A DNA stretch of 64,000 bases from Tubiluchus corallicola (lineage: Eukaryota > Priapulida > Priapulimorpha > Priapulimorphida > Tubiluchidae), in the NCBI GenBank assembly GCA_030141605.1, contig JAQGDQ010000222.1, forward strand, positions 248,001 through 312,000. The letters are read 5' to 3'. Below the pieces are notes generated by a model. That model saw only the letters and a program-made list of their open reading frames with translations, had not been told where the DNA came from and did not search any database. Positions 23,601 to 34,300 of the stretch are shown here, in pieces (positions within the stretch are counted from its first letter, which is position 1; every line of letters starts with the position of its first letter). The position numbers were made by a program, and so were the translations under genes.

Positions 23601-26600
23601 TGACATTAAATTCTGACATCAAGGGGTTCAAAAAAAGATCTAAGTAGGTGCCTGTGGCTATGTTATACAGGAGACAAGCATTCATATTATATGTTTACTT
23701 CAACAAAGAAAAACAGTTAACTTGCACAAGGTATACAAATAGGACAATGGACTGGAAAGTCTGGAATGGAGATCTAATCATGTTTCTACTGATAAACTAT
23801 CCAAGGCTGCATCCTAATTGTGAATTTTACAAAACTGCATAAACCATACATGTATATGAACAACTACAAAATCATGAACTAGTGAAGTAGTAAAACAATC
23901 TCTCATTCTCTCTTGTTCGCTCTCAACCCAGACACTTACATCAGGGATTATAGTTAGGGCATCAGACTTATTTTTTTAAAATGGACCTAGAACAAACAAC
24001 ACTAGATCAATAATACTGTATTATGAAATTATTATGAAGATATAATACCATTAGTCATATAACCTCTTAATAATTTAATGATATACAACAGCATTATTAA
24101 TTTAATGACAATAAAATCCATTTTGATTGCATTAGAATACAGCACATACTACTTATTAATATTATTATATAGACATAGACATAGAACATTTATTTTCTCC
24201 ATTTGTTTGACATGACAAGTTTTTTTAAATATTACTTAATTATAGTAGTGGAGCAGGGCAGGGAAGGACCATAGGGTCATCTAGTCTCCTGCCCTGTCTA
24301 ATAATTAAATTAGTATATTAAAAGTAAATGGTGAGACTGCGGATAACAAAATCAAATAGGAAAAAAATAATAATAATAAACAGTATAAATGAAAACAAAG
24401 TATAAATGAAAACAGTATAAGTGAAAACAAAAAAATAATAAAGTTAGATGACACCAAAATCTAAACAAAACAATACAAGTAATTATGATTATTATATATA
24501 TTTTCAAATAGGGGCCTTATTGACAGGGGATTTTGACTGTATGGAGAGATAATAAGTATCAAAAAAAAAGTGTAATAGAGAAAATTTAAGAGAAAAAGTA
24601 AGTATAAGAAAGAGCAACAATTACTTAGGAGATGAGAAGAAAAAAACACACACTTGATAGCTTGCTTATTAGTCTTACAAGTTATGTATTACAGGTATAT
24701 TCATTTAGTAAGAATTTTGTGTATTTTTTGGAAGCAGAAAATAAGCTACTGCCAAAGGTATCTTTTGGCAACGAGTTCCATAATTTAACTCCTCGTGATT
24801 TTAAGCTATTGAAACCATGTCGGGTAAAAAATCTCTCCACAAAATACTGTTCATTAGAAGCAGCTCTTGTGGAGTAGGAATGTATATCAGAAACATTAGT
24901 GAAATATTCACTAAAAAGTTCGGGTAATAAACCAGCATTGAATTTATACATAAATTTGAACAACTCAAGATTGTAAATATCTCTTACTTTTAAAATTTCT
25001 AATTTTACGAACGATGGTGTAGCATGATCATATTTGCGAGCAAAAGTTATTAATTTTACTATTTTGTTTTGTTGTGTCTGTATTAATTTTTGAGTTGATG
25101 CAAAAGCTGTACCCCATGTTAAGATGGAATATTGTAAATAAGGGAAAACTAACGAATTATATAGAAGTTTCAGAATATATTGGTCAACGTGGTGCCTTAC
25201 TTTTAAAATTATTCCAGTAATTCGACTTAATTTGTATGTTATGTGTTTTATATGTGGTTCCCATGTTAATTTATTATCAATGAGTAGGCCCAAGTATTTG
25301 ATGTTGTCTGTTTCTTCAATTTTGTGTTTGTTTATTATAATATGAAATTTTGGATTATTAGCATTGTTAATTTGCTTATTGTTGATTATCATAAATTTGG
25401 TTTTTTTGTAGTTAATTGATAGCTGGTTTGCCCTCATCCACAGGTCTATTTTTTTCATTTCGTCATTAACAGATTTTTGCAGATTATTTATATTGGAGTC
25501 AGACATGAACAAATTAGTGTCATCGGCAAATATTCGGGTTCGAAAGTTGCTGCATGTGGGAAGATCGTTAATATAAATTAAGAATAGAAGAGGTCCTAAA
25601 TTAGAGCCTTGTGGCACTCCACACGATATGTGTTTATAGTCTGATGATACATTGTTAATAGATATGAATTGTTTTCTGTTAGTTAGATATGACTGAATTA
25701 GTTGCAAAGGTAGACCTCTGATGCCATAATGGTTTAATTTGGCTATTAGTATACTATGCTGTACGGTATCAAAAGCTTTTGATAAGTCTAAAAATATTCC
25801 GCAATTCAGTAATTTTTTGTCAGTGTCTAGAGAGATCGTGTCTATTAATTCGGATACAGCAAGGGCAGTTGAATAATTTTTTCTGAAACCAAACTGGTAT
25901 TTACTTAGGATATTACTTTTCACAACAAACTGGTATAATCTCTTGTAAATTAGCCTCTCAAAAACTTTTGATACTGGTGATAAGAGAGATATTGGTCTGT
26001 AATTGCCAGGTTCATGTGGAGAGCCAGTTTTATATAAAGGAATAACTTTTGCTATTTTTAATATATTTGGAAAAGTTCCAGCATTAACCGATTTATTAAA
26101 CAGTAATGTGAGTATTGGTGAAATAATTTGACTTGCAGATTTAAAAAAAGATATTGGTATATTTTGTGGTCCTGGTGATTTGTTTGAATTAAGTGTGTTT
26201 AAAAGTGTGCATGTTTCATTTTCAGTAATAGGATTAATGAAAAAAGAATTTGGGTTAGGGTTTTTTAAAAAGTCAGTAAAATTAACGTTAGGTTTAGGTA
26301 TTTTGGCAGCCATGTCAGGGCCTATATTTACAAAAAACTCATTTAGTTTACTGGCAATATCATATGTATCTGTATAGTCCACATTATTTATTGTTAACTT
26401 ACTTGGTGTTTGTCGTGTTTTTGGATTATTAGAGTTCAAACAGCGATGAGAATAATTTAAAGTCAAGCACGCCAAAATATACGTATCGTTATAAACTCTA
26501 TGTATAGTGTGTTCACTAATGATTCAGTAACTAGTGCCTGGTTACATGTACATTGTACATTGTACACTTGTATGTCGCTGCGAATAATATACGAACTGCT

Positions 26601-27164
26601 TTCTACCTTGCATAGTGGGGACATCGTGGAAAAAACGAAATTGCTAATCTAAAATCATTGTTTACCTTCGATGATTGGGGCAAAGTTAATAGCTTTTTGC
26701 CCATGGTTGCTACTTAACTGTAATCTTGATGTTGTAGATCCGGTTAAATGCAGTCACTGTTAACAAAATGCCATCGTGGTGTATAGTTAAATGAAGGTCT
26801 TTATTCTATGCTAGTAATAAATACCATTCAGGCTGGAATGGGTCATAATACATTTCAGAATGGTTTTTCTAATACTGATTTAATTATGACTTAAAGTGTG
26901 AAGCATCAGTGGCACACCTTAGTATTAATAATACCTTAGTATTAATTTGAATGAATTTCAATCACTGATAGTCCTGAACATAAATCTATTCCTATTTGAA
27001 TGTTTCTGCATCTAGGTTTAATAGCTTTACCCGACCAATGGTATTTAAAGTGATACTCAGGAAAATGAAGTTTTTTTACTACTAAACTCATACGAGAATA
27101 AGAAAAAAACGAATAAAATTTCAGGAAATCCAAAATAATACCTTTCTGTTGTGGCAGCTTCCAT
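17656..27164 (-). CDS. NAGA: Alpha-galactosidase / alpha-N-acetylgalactosaminidase (GH27)
   Basis: This is a lysosomal GH27 glycosidase that removes terminal alpha-linked galactose or GalNAc. Exons in coding order: 27142-27164 (proposed start), 23373-23525, 21900-22074, 21041-21215, 20415-20509, 19177-19338, 18624-18821 and 17656-17934. Phases close, giving 420 codons including stop, close to the roughly 411 residues of human NAGA. The N-terminus is a hydrophobic signal ([17 protein letters not shown]) followed by [19 protein letters not shown]. The catalytic nucleophile lies in FKYDGCF, the acid/base Asp in [14 protein letters not shown], and other family blocks are [11 protein letters not shown] and [12 protein letters not shown]. 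In the substrate loop human NAGA has S-x-x-A and GLA has E-x-x-L; here it reads SCSWPYY (S-x-x-Y), nearer NAGA. The start is inferred from a 23-nt exon with good context (aacATGG), a gt donor and exactly matching phase; an ATG split as AT|G TGG is the alternative. Confidence 0.92.
22079..22510. repeat. Direct repeat of about 100 bp flanking the exon copy
   Basis: Intron sequence at about 22077-22178 recurs at about 22402-22504 almost unchanged (for example AATCAAATGTAAATGC and AGTGACAGGAAGGA). The displaced exon copy lies exactly between the two. The left copy includes the native acceptor tract of exon 3. Confidence 0.85.
22178..22400 (-). pseudogene. Misplaced duplicate of NAGA exon 6 inside intron 2
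   Basis: This is a near-identical copy of 19186-19406, comprising most of exon 6 plus about 65 bp of its upstream intron. It lies in the same orientation but 2.8 kb further 5', between exons 2 and 3. The copy keeps the acceptor and an open frame but is cut after GPGHWN, losing the DPDM end and its donor. It has two amino-acid changes (SIYH to SSYH, KIAG to KMAG). Splicing it in would place the acid/base segment out of order, so it is most likely a dead exon copy. Confidence 0.85.
24165..26445 (-). mobile_element. 5'-truncated CR1-like LINE with intact reverse transcriptase frame
   Basis: The element lies in NAGA intron 1, in the same orientation as the gene. Its open frame (24682-26475, 597 codons) covers the reverse transcriptase: [63 protein letters not shown] and the catalytic FADD box. 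The C-terminal region of ORF2 follows. The endonuclease domain is missing: upstream of about 26440 the frame loses similarity and meets a stop, so the insertion is 5'-truncated. The 3' UTR contains GACTAGATGACC and GGTCCTTCCC, resembling CR1 3' ends, then AATAAA and a short tandem TATGTC tail instead of poly(A), as in CR1-type LINEs. The open frame implies a young copy. Confidence 0.88.
24682..26475 (-). CDS. LINE ORF2 fragment: reverse transcriptase
   Basis: This is an uninterrupted frame of 597 codons. The reverse transcriptase fingers-palm motifs occupy roughly residues 125-335, with FADDTNLF holding the catalytic Asp pair. The thumb and a C-terminal region with [14 protein letters not shown] and [14 protein letters not shown] follow. 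The first residues (about 15) are host-derived readthrough from the truncation point and not part of the native protein. No endonuclease is encoded in this copy, so it cannot move on its own. It probably has no cellular function. Confidence 0.85.
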   Translation of the reverse strand: MACLTLNYSHRCLNSNNPKTRQTPSKLTINNVDYTDTYDIASKLNEFFVNIGPDMAAKIPKPNVNFTDFLKNPNPNSFFINPITENETCTLLNTLNSNKSPGPQNIPISFFKSASQIISPILTLLFNKSVNAGTFPNILKIAKVIPLYKTGSPHEPGNYRPISLLSPVSKVFERLIYKRLYQFVVKSNILSKYQFGFRKNYSTALAVSELIDTISLDTDKKLLNCGIFLDLSKAFDTVQHSILIAKLNHYGIRGLPLQLIQSYLTNRKQFISINNVSSDYKHISCGVPQGSNLGPLLFLIYINDLPTCSNFRTRIFADDTNLFMSDSNINNLQKSVNDEMKKIDLWMRANQLSINYKKTKFMIINNKQINNANNPKFHIIINKHKIEETDNIKYLGLLIDNKLTWEPHIKHITYKLSRITGIILKVRHHVDQYILKLLYNSLVFPYLQYSILTWGTAFASTQKLIQTQQNKIVKLITFARKYDHATPSFVKLEILKVRDIYNLELFKFMYKFNAGLLPELFSEYFTNVSDIHSYSTRAASNEQYFVERFFTRHGFNSLKSRGVKLWNSLPKDTFGSSLFSASKKYTKFLLNEYTCNT

Positions 27165-27471
27165 GTTGGATAATAAACTTACTAAACTAATCGACGAAAT
27201 GTCCATCAGGTGTCGCATCAATCACTGTGATCATGGCGGCGCATTTATTACAAAAAAACTATTGAAAATTATGATCATTGTATTTATCCGTTATAACATT
27301 TCGGCACAAAAAGGAGACGTTATGTAAAAAGTACATGCTATATAGTGGCAACTGAATGGAAAAAACTAAACAGACGTTTACTGGATGTCCTGAAACTGTT
27401 AGTACGATTGCTATATTACTATTACTTTTTTGACTCAGTGTCACTATAACATTGTTATCTTGTCAGTAATA

Positions 27472-29136
27472 CAGTAGGACCTACAATTTATCCGGACAGT
27501 CCGACTCTAAGAGGTTTCAGCGGTTTCACATCGGCTTCTCTTGCAGTAGGCTTTTTAAGAGGTCGGAAAGGTCCAGATAATGAAACCTAGTTTTTAGCTT
27601 AGCACTCCGTACTGGGTATGTTAGCAGAAACAGGTTCGTGGCCTATGCAAAAACGGGTTGGCTATAAAAAGGCTATGTTTTATTATTCGTTGATAAACTC
27701 AGATGTAAACAGATTAGCAAACCAAGTAGAGCAAGAAAAAAGGCATAATTATTATAAAGATTGTTGGTATTCATAGATAGATTTGGAAAGAAGGACAAGA
27801 TCAAGCAAATAAAAAATGGAGAAATTAAAAAAATCAACATGGAAGAAAAGAAATAAAAAAGCTATAAATCAAAAAATATTACAGGAACAAAGATAAAGTA
27901 CAGAGAATGACAAAATTAAGATTTGTTGATGGTGAGAAATATGAGAAACAACGATATGTCAGTGAATGTGGTCTTGCAGACATAGTAAATGTACTGGAAA
28001 TTAAACTAAACATGAAAGAATTGAAATGCAATTACAAGGGAAACAAATGGGAAAATTTGCTATACCCTAAGTGCAGGATTCAAGAAGATACAACAGAACA
28101 TGCATTGAGAAAATCGCTGTTAAAGTTAGCCATTGTTTTTTGTCGCGTTTCTTTAAAACACTTTGCAACCGCACAAACGTTGGTTGCTACAGACTTTGCA
28201 GGAGCACACTGAAGTTACATTTAAAACCAGTAGATGGCTCTTCCTAATGAAAACTTGGGCTTGGCAACAGAAGAAACCGGAAGCAAAATGACGGCTTCCA
28301 GGAGCTACTATCTGAGTTTGAAAATAGGAGTTTTTTACAATTGCAGTACTAGTTTTTAGACAGAAAAATGGGTAAGGAGTCATAAATTTTAGCGTGTTTT
28401 TTGAGCAGTTTCTTGATAATTTGACACTAGAATCTGAAAGCCCAATATATTAGTGTTGGTTTTTACAAAATGAGAAAAATTGACATTTGACCAAATTTTT
28501 GGGTCATTCTTCTTTGAAGCATCATAACGTAGTTTTAACTAAACCGACTTTGGTATGCAAGCCCACAAATTATGTTTAATCACTTGTGTGGCTTCATCAT
28601 TTCACCCCACCTACATTTTTTGCCAATCTTAGCTGCAGTGGCAAATGCTGCAGAGCAAGTTTTCTTCCACTTTAGCTTTAATTCACATAGCATAAAGTGC
28701 TTAATAATTTGATCCCTAAAAAGACCTAATAAAACATCTAAAATGCAGAAAATGATTGGTTTCAGGGGTTACATTCTGGGTCCTGGTAGAGCTTACAAAC
28801 TCCCTACTAGTTCTTGACTTCTGACTGGTTTATAATGGGGTGGCAACCCTAACTTCGCTGCATGTTGAATGCGGTGTAGGTTGTGGCGCCCCTACCTTGA
28901 GGAGCTTGGGGATATTTCTACCACTTCTATTATGCACCACTGTAAACTATTTTTATTTGCACTGGATGAAGTTTCACACCAGCACAATAATCACAAACTG
29001 CAAGCACAGCCATGTGTTAGAGCCTTCAATTTGATGAAGTTAATGCATTCTCGTGGAGAAGAAGCAGTCTGGATAGGTTGGCCCAGGCAACCTGACATTA
29101 TGGATAATTAGGGTCTGGATAATCGAGGTCCTACTG
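27472..29136. mobile_element. Pogo/Tigger-like DNA element remnant (non-autonomous)
   Basis: The ends are inverted: CAGTAGGACCT at 27472, and its complement ending at 29136, with further similarity (ATTTATCCGGA against ATTATCCAGA). This start resembles pogo/Tigger-type terminal repeats with the ATTATCC motif. A TA precedes the left end, but no TA follows the right end. No transposase is visible. The interior instead holds a retroelement fragment. Confidence 0.5.
27860..28115 (+). mobile_element. Degenerate LINE 3'-ORF fragment
   Basis: A frame beginning MTKLRFVDGEKYEKQRY and continuing LNMKELKCNYKG, then the histidine/cysteine-type ending CRIQEDTTEHAL, matches the C-terminal region typical of non-LTR retrotransposon polyproteins. 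The upstream frame has stops, and the expected CPxC is altered to YPKC. It is nested inside the pogo-like element. Confidence 0.5.
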
Positions 29137-29594
29137 CTGTGTCAATAGTCATTTTCATCTGTCTGCGTCAGAGAATGTAGATCACTGGTACATAAATATC
29201 CAGCTAAGACTTTAGTTCTAAGTCCCACTTGTAGTTCTTGCAAAAAGTCAGCATGAAAGATGCAAACACTTTTTCTGAATAAAATTGCTCAAAAGTTATT
29301 TTGCAGAATTATTCATTACGCTACTTTTATGTAGGCTCTTCAAACACTTAGTCATGTGCTTTTTTTGAATGGATAACTCAAATTGTCATAGTACAAAACA
29401 GCCAATGCCTTTTGAAGTCAGCACAAGAGTCACTAAGACATATTCATTTAGAAAAGAACATTAACCAGTCTATATGCTGGTACAAAATAGCATAATACAC
29501 AGTTTTACACCTGATTGCTTATAATTTTAATATGATTTAAAATAATTGTTCCTAGATATGCTTTGTTGTTGTTTTACAGTGTGTTGTTCAGTCC

Positions 29595-29625
<31 letters not shown>

Positions 29626-29701
29626 TCATGTTTTAACGACATACATTTTCTGTGAGTAACTGAAATAACCAGTTCTAAATTAATTAATCACTAGCAACTT
29701 A

Positions 29702-30110
29702 TAATCAACAATGCGCGAACATCCTACCTAGTGTTCGTTTGTTTACCTAACGCCAAGCCAGCAGCAGCAGCTTTTACTGAATTAAAGTTATAAATTTATA
29801 GTCAGAGTATAATGGATGATGTCAGAACAATGGCTTTGCGTCAGCAGTTTTCCAAGCGAAAATTGCCAAATATAGAACATCTAATTAACTCGTCGGCACT
29901 TCTCTCGGTGGATGCGTACTAAAGTATAGTCCACATCATCGTATAGCCCTGTTCCTCCTCTTTCTAAAGAGCTATATATCTCCTTTCGAGAGTCCCACCA
30001 GGCGCCACTAGAACTTTTTTTCTGCAGGTTGTTTTACTAAAATTTCGAAAACATCGGGAGTTGGGTCCGGGAAAATGCCCGTTGTGGGGCGCCGTGACCC
30101 TCTCAAATCT
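29702..30110 (+). repeat. Dispersed repeat, copy A
   Basis: It runs from ATCAACAATGCG through CAGCTTTTACTGAA, GTCCCACCAGGCGCC, GGGAGTTGGGTC and GGGAAAATGCCC. It matches copy B at 30552-30970 at roughly 80 percent by eye. A TA-dinucleotide array follows the 3' end. The family is unknown to me and there is no coding frame. Confidence 0.75.
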
Positions 30111-30114
30111 TATA

Positions 30115-30118
30115 TATA

Positions 30119-30166
<48 letters not shown>

Positions 30167-30175
30167 CCAGCGAAA
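30115..30175. repeat. TA-rich microsatellite
   Basis: A TATATA run abuts the 3' end of repeat copy A. A similar run of about 30 bp lies at 29597-29626 and a short one at 31231-31245. Confidence 0.9.
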
Positions 30176-30227
30176 TTAATATATAGACTAGCAAAGACCC
30201 AGCAAAAAGAATTTTGTGCATAAATGA

Positions 30228-30395
30228 ACACACAACCCACATCACACCACCCACACCATACCAGCCCACCACACTACCCGCTCCACACCACCCACACCAC
30301 ATCGCATCCACCAGACCACCCACATCATGCCACAACACCCACACACCACACCATACCACACTACCCACCACCCCAAACCCGCCACAGTACATGGT
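30228..30395 (+). repeat. CCACAC-rich minisatellite
   Basis: Irregular units such as CACCACCCACAC and CCATACCA repeat for about 165 bp. The minus-strand Gly/Val/Trp-rich frame is an artefact of this array. Confidence 0.85.
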
Positions 30396-30551
30396 GATCA
30401 TAATGATGACGATAATGATGATGGCAACGACGATGACAACACCTATAACATCAATACCAATACACAGCACCATAGCGAAACCACGCAAAACATTTTGCAC
30501 AACGTTGAAATTGCATGTTGTGATAAATGCTATTAGACCTATCCACCAATG

Positions 30552-30970
30552 ATCAATAATGCATAAACATTCTACGTAATTTGATTGTAATAGACTAATA
30601 CTATAATGCTTACATTATAACAGACAGTAGCAGCTTTTACTGAAGCAAAATTATGGGTGGAGTATAATGGATGACGTCACAACAATGGCTTTGCATCAGC
30701 AGTTTTCCAAACGAAAATCACCCGAAATGGAACATCCAATTTACTCGCCACAGCTCCTCATGGTGGATGTGCCCTAAAATATAGCTGACGTCATCATGTG
30801 GCGCTGTTCTTCCTCTTCTAAAAAGCCATGTATCATCTTTTAAGAGTCCCACCAGGCGCCGCTAGGATGTTTTTTCTGCAAGCTGTTTGATCGAAATTTC
30901 GAAAAAATTGGGAGTTGGGTCTGGGAAAATGCCCATTATGGGACGCCATGGCCTCCTGCGAAATCTAGAC
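30552..30970 (+). repeat. Dispersed repeat, copy B
   Basis: This is the second copy of the element at 29702-30110, in the same orientation, with matching blocks in the same order. It is followed by a different segment (30971-31250) containing TTTTTCGACCCCCA and GGGTGGACCC, which may be part of the same element in its full-length form. Confidence 0.75.
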
Positions 30971-31302
30971 ATATCTACTACTCCCACCGTTGAACGGGCT
31001 GTCTATCTGTAGCTGGCAACGTTCCCCAGAAATAAGAGGTATAAGTTTTGCAAAAAACTGCGGTAAAAAGGCCATTTTTGGAGGTTTTTCGACCCCCATT
31101 CTTCTGGGTGGACCCGATTCAAAAAATAAACCCCCAATGAAACCACACTAGATCAAGGTCTTTCGTTTGATATATAGATCGCCGCAAATGGTGCCGTCGT
31201 TGGCACTGTAGCCTCTTTGGTAAAACAACTTAATATATATATATTAAGCCCATACCATGGAAATTAATATATACGATTACTTTCTTGATTATAATTATAC
31301 AG

Positions 31303-34300
31303 AGTCAAGCTGGTAGAGCAGAAGTATGCAATGAATGCCCAGGACAAGCATTGTGCAAAATACAAGGTTTGTGGCAATGTGTTTTTAGTTTTCTTAATAC
31401 TATTACTGCGGCTGACTTGGTCTGGTTTAACAGCTAAATTTGCAAGCTATATTTGTTTTTATTGATGAATTAATTACAATAGGCCAAAAAAGGAAAATCT
31501 GAGAGTTGTTTAAGCCTAAAAATATCACTGTACCTCATTAAATGCACCAGAAAGATTAAACACACTGAAAAGTTAATTGGGTGAGTCATGTTCTGTGGAG
31601 GTTGCCAAAAGATAGTCCACTTATTAACGCTTTGCTTGAATGTATTTAACCATCAAATGAACCAAGGTGTGACAGTTTGCTTACATGGAAGAACTTCATG
31701 CAAAACGATCTCAATGGAACGTCTCTAATTTCCAAGGAGATACGCATCTTTGAGAGTAGCTAAGGACGGATGCGTTGGTTGACAGTGTGATGTCCTTCAA
31801 TGACTGAACAAATATTATGATGAGTACCACACTGCCATGTATGCAATTATATTTTTTATAGAAAGATTCCTTTAAACTACTGCTTTTTATTTTTGTATGC
31901 AAATTTCCAGTTAAGAAAGTGACTTTATGACAATTGAAGCATATATAAATGTTAACGTATCAGAGCCCACCACGTTTACAGGTACGGGTGTTACTATAGT
32001 GAATGTCATGTCCACTTTGTCTAGACGTATTTAATGAGTAGTCTTTGCTGCAAGGTAACTGCGTTTTTTATACATTTCTGCATGTTGCAGCTGGTGACCT
32101 GGCCATTGGACAACCAGGCCTCGTCTCAGTGTAAATGTAGTGTTGATGCATGAATCTTGGCTTTTGGTCGAGGCTATGCCCCTAAGATGTAACACTGCCA
32201 TTAGAGGTGTTCCAGATCATAGAAGTGAATACATCCATCCTTTACGATAATATCATAGGGCCTTAAAAATCAATTATCGATAAAATTTAGATACATCAAT
32301 ATCTCTATGTTCTAGGCCACAACTTTCAATTACTAGTGCGTAATGACAAAGAAATGTTTGTACTGATTTTGTTAGCACTGATTTTAAACAACAATGAATG
32401 ACTTTGTTTCATAGGTCGGACAGATCCAGACCAGGATGATATTAACATAAGAATGAATGCCGTGAGGCATAAAATTCTAGTCATGTCAGGCAAAGGTGGA
32501 GTGGGAAAGAGCACTGTAGCTTCGTCACTGGCAATCAGATTAGGACAATGCGGAAACAAGGCATGTTAAGTAATACTACTTATTACAGGTGAAATAAATG
32601 CACATTTAATGAATTCATGTACCTTCAATTTAAAAATTTAGGCTCAGCAGTCTCAGTTCCAGTGTTTTTGTATTCATTATCTTTCTGTTATTCTACAACC
32701 TTTTTAAACAGTTTATATGAGCAAGTTCATACCATCTTAACTTATACTTAGAGAAAAACTGTAACAAAATTTTTGTTGCAACTTACTGTAATTTACTGCA
32801 ATTTACTAAATCCTTAATAATGAGTTATTGTCTTTATTCTTACACGCAGACAAACATGGTTTTAATTGTTACTGCCTTGGTTTCAGATTTTTCAAACTTT
32901 TATTGACAGGTTGGCCTTGTTGATCTTGACATCTGCGGACCAAATCAGCCGAAGCTAATGGGGGTTGATGGGCAACAAATTGTTAGTACACAATGGGGCT
33001 GGAAGCCTCTTGTGTAAGTTGTTTAAGTTACCCTTCAACTTTTCTGACAAATTTGGCCAAATGGTGACGATTGTGAAACCACAAGTGTATTCTGCAGAAC
33101 AAACTCATTTTAGGGAGACTTGTCTAGTTAGTATTCCATCAATTCCAGTATTCCAGTTCATTAATTTTTATAGGCTAATCTTAATAGTAGTGATGAGAAC
33201 ATCATTAAGATTAATTAATGATGGCATAAACCCCCACAATTAACAAAATTAATAAACTTGAAAGACTTTGAATTTGGGTGCCAGCTGTTAGGGATTAACT
33301 TTGGACTGCCTTGATCATGAAGGAGTATGATGACCTAGTGGTGTAAGGCATCTGCTTTGTAAACAGATGGTCCTGGTTCGAATCCAGGTTGTTCAGTTTC
33401 AACTTTTTCATATTTCCTCTCTTTCAAGTTTGGTATCAAAATTCAATTAATCGTGAATTTATACCATCATTTCATAACTCATAAGAATGCACTTTGTTTA
33501 ATAGCTGACTAGCTTATGTAATGCCAATAAATTCAGTGCATTAATCTCTGACAAAGATATGAAAAACTAAAATTGTGAAAAAATTTCAGAAGCTGTTATA
33601 ATAGTACAAATATGACCCTGTTAGAAAGTACGCTGGCATATATATTATATTTGCATTTAAAGTTTTGTCATTCAAATTGTGTAAGTGGGTGAAACAGTTG
33701 ATGCATTGACATTTCACACTTAACAATTCACATCCTCTTAACACTGACACTTCTAGTAGCAGCTGCAATTGAAATTAAAGAATTTTTTCTGAGTTGGCTG
33801 TTGTCCTTACTAGTATACCGGCAAATAATGTTTTATGTCACCTGTCTCTATGCAATGCTTGCATGTTTCTGAAATCACAGTTATTTGAACTTGTGTATTG
33901 TGTGAACCAATCACTTAAGGCAGCAACACATGTGATTGCATAAAACACTTTCAGCATCAAGCAAAAAAGTTATGAAATATACTGCTACAAGGATGACAAG
34001 CACACTTGAGAGCATTATGCATCCAGCTTACAGCAAAACTCATCCAGTAAATGTAAGAGGCTCCTTGTTTCATTTCTACTGGATGCTGGATACACAAAAA
34101 TTGTAGCTAGCATCTGTTTGTATGGAATTTGCTGCAATATTGCAAAATTTATGAACAACATTTTGATTTTCCCTCAGTATAACCAGCAGCCTGGTACATG
34201 GCGATAATGATTCGCCAGAAAGTGAATGTGATTTCACTGTACATTGTCTAAAGTGCTCTACAGTAAGCTATCCAAAGTTTCCTTTGACGTACAAGTATAA

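Larger units (their letters stand above)
29137..31302. other. Repeat-rich region upstream of NUBP1
   Basis: No gene exon is recognised here. The NUBP1 start exon, with the first cysteine of its N-terminal cluster, should lie here or in 27165-29137 but was not found. The region is dominated by two copies of a repeat of about 410 bp, TA arrays and a CCACAC minisatellite. Confidence 0.5.

Noticed and set aside
27238-27270. ATGGCGGCGC as the NUBP1 start exon
   Set aside because: The frame stops after ten codons with no donor, and there is no Cys-Pro-Gly motif expected before the C-x2-C cluster.
30120-30552. Gly/Val/Trp-rich and Thr/Pro/His-rich open frames
   Set aside because: They are products of the CCACAC minisatellite and TA array.
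33329-33394. Functional tRNA-Thr gene
   Set aside because: The T arm is perfect, but the acceptor stem does not pair and the anticodon stem has a mismatch; it looks like a SINE.
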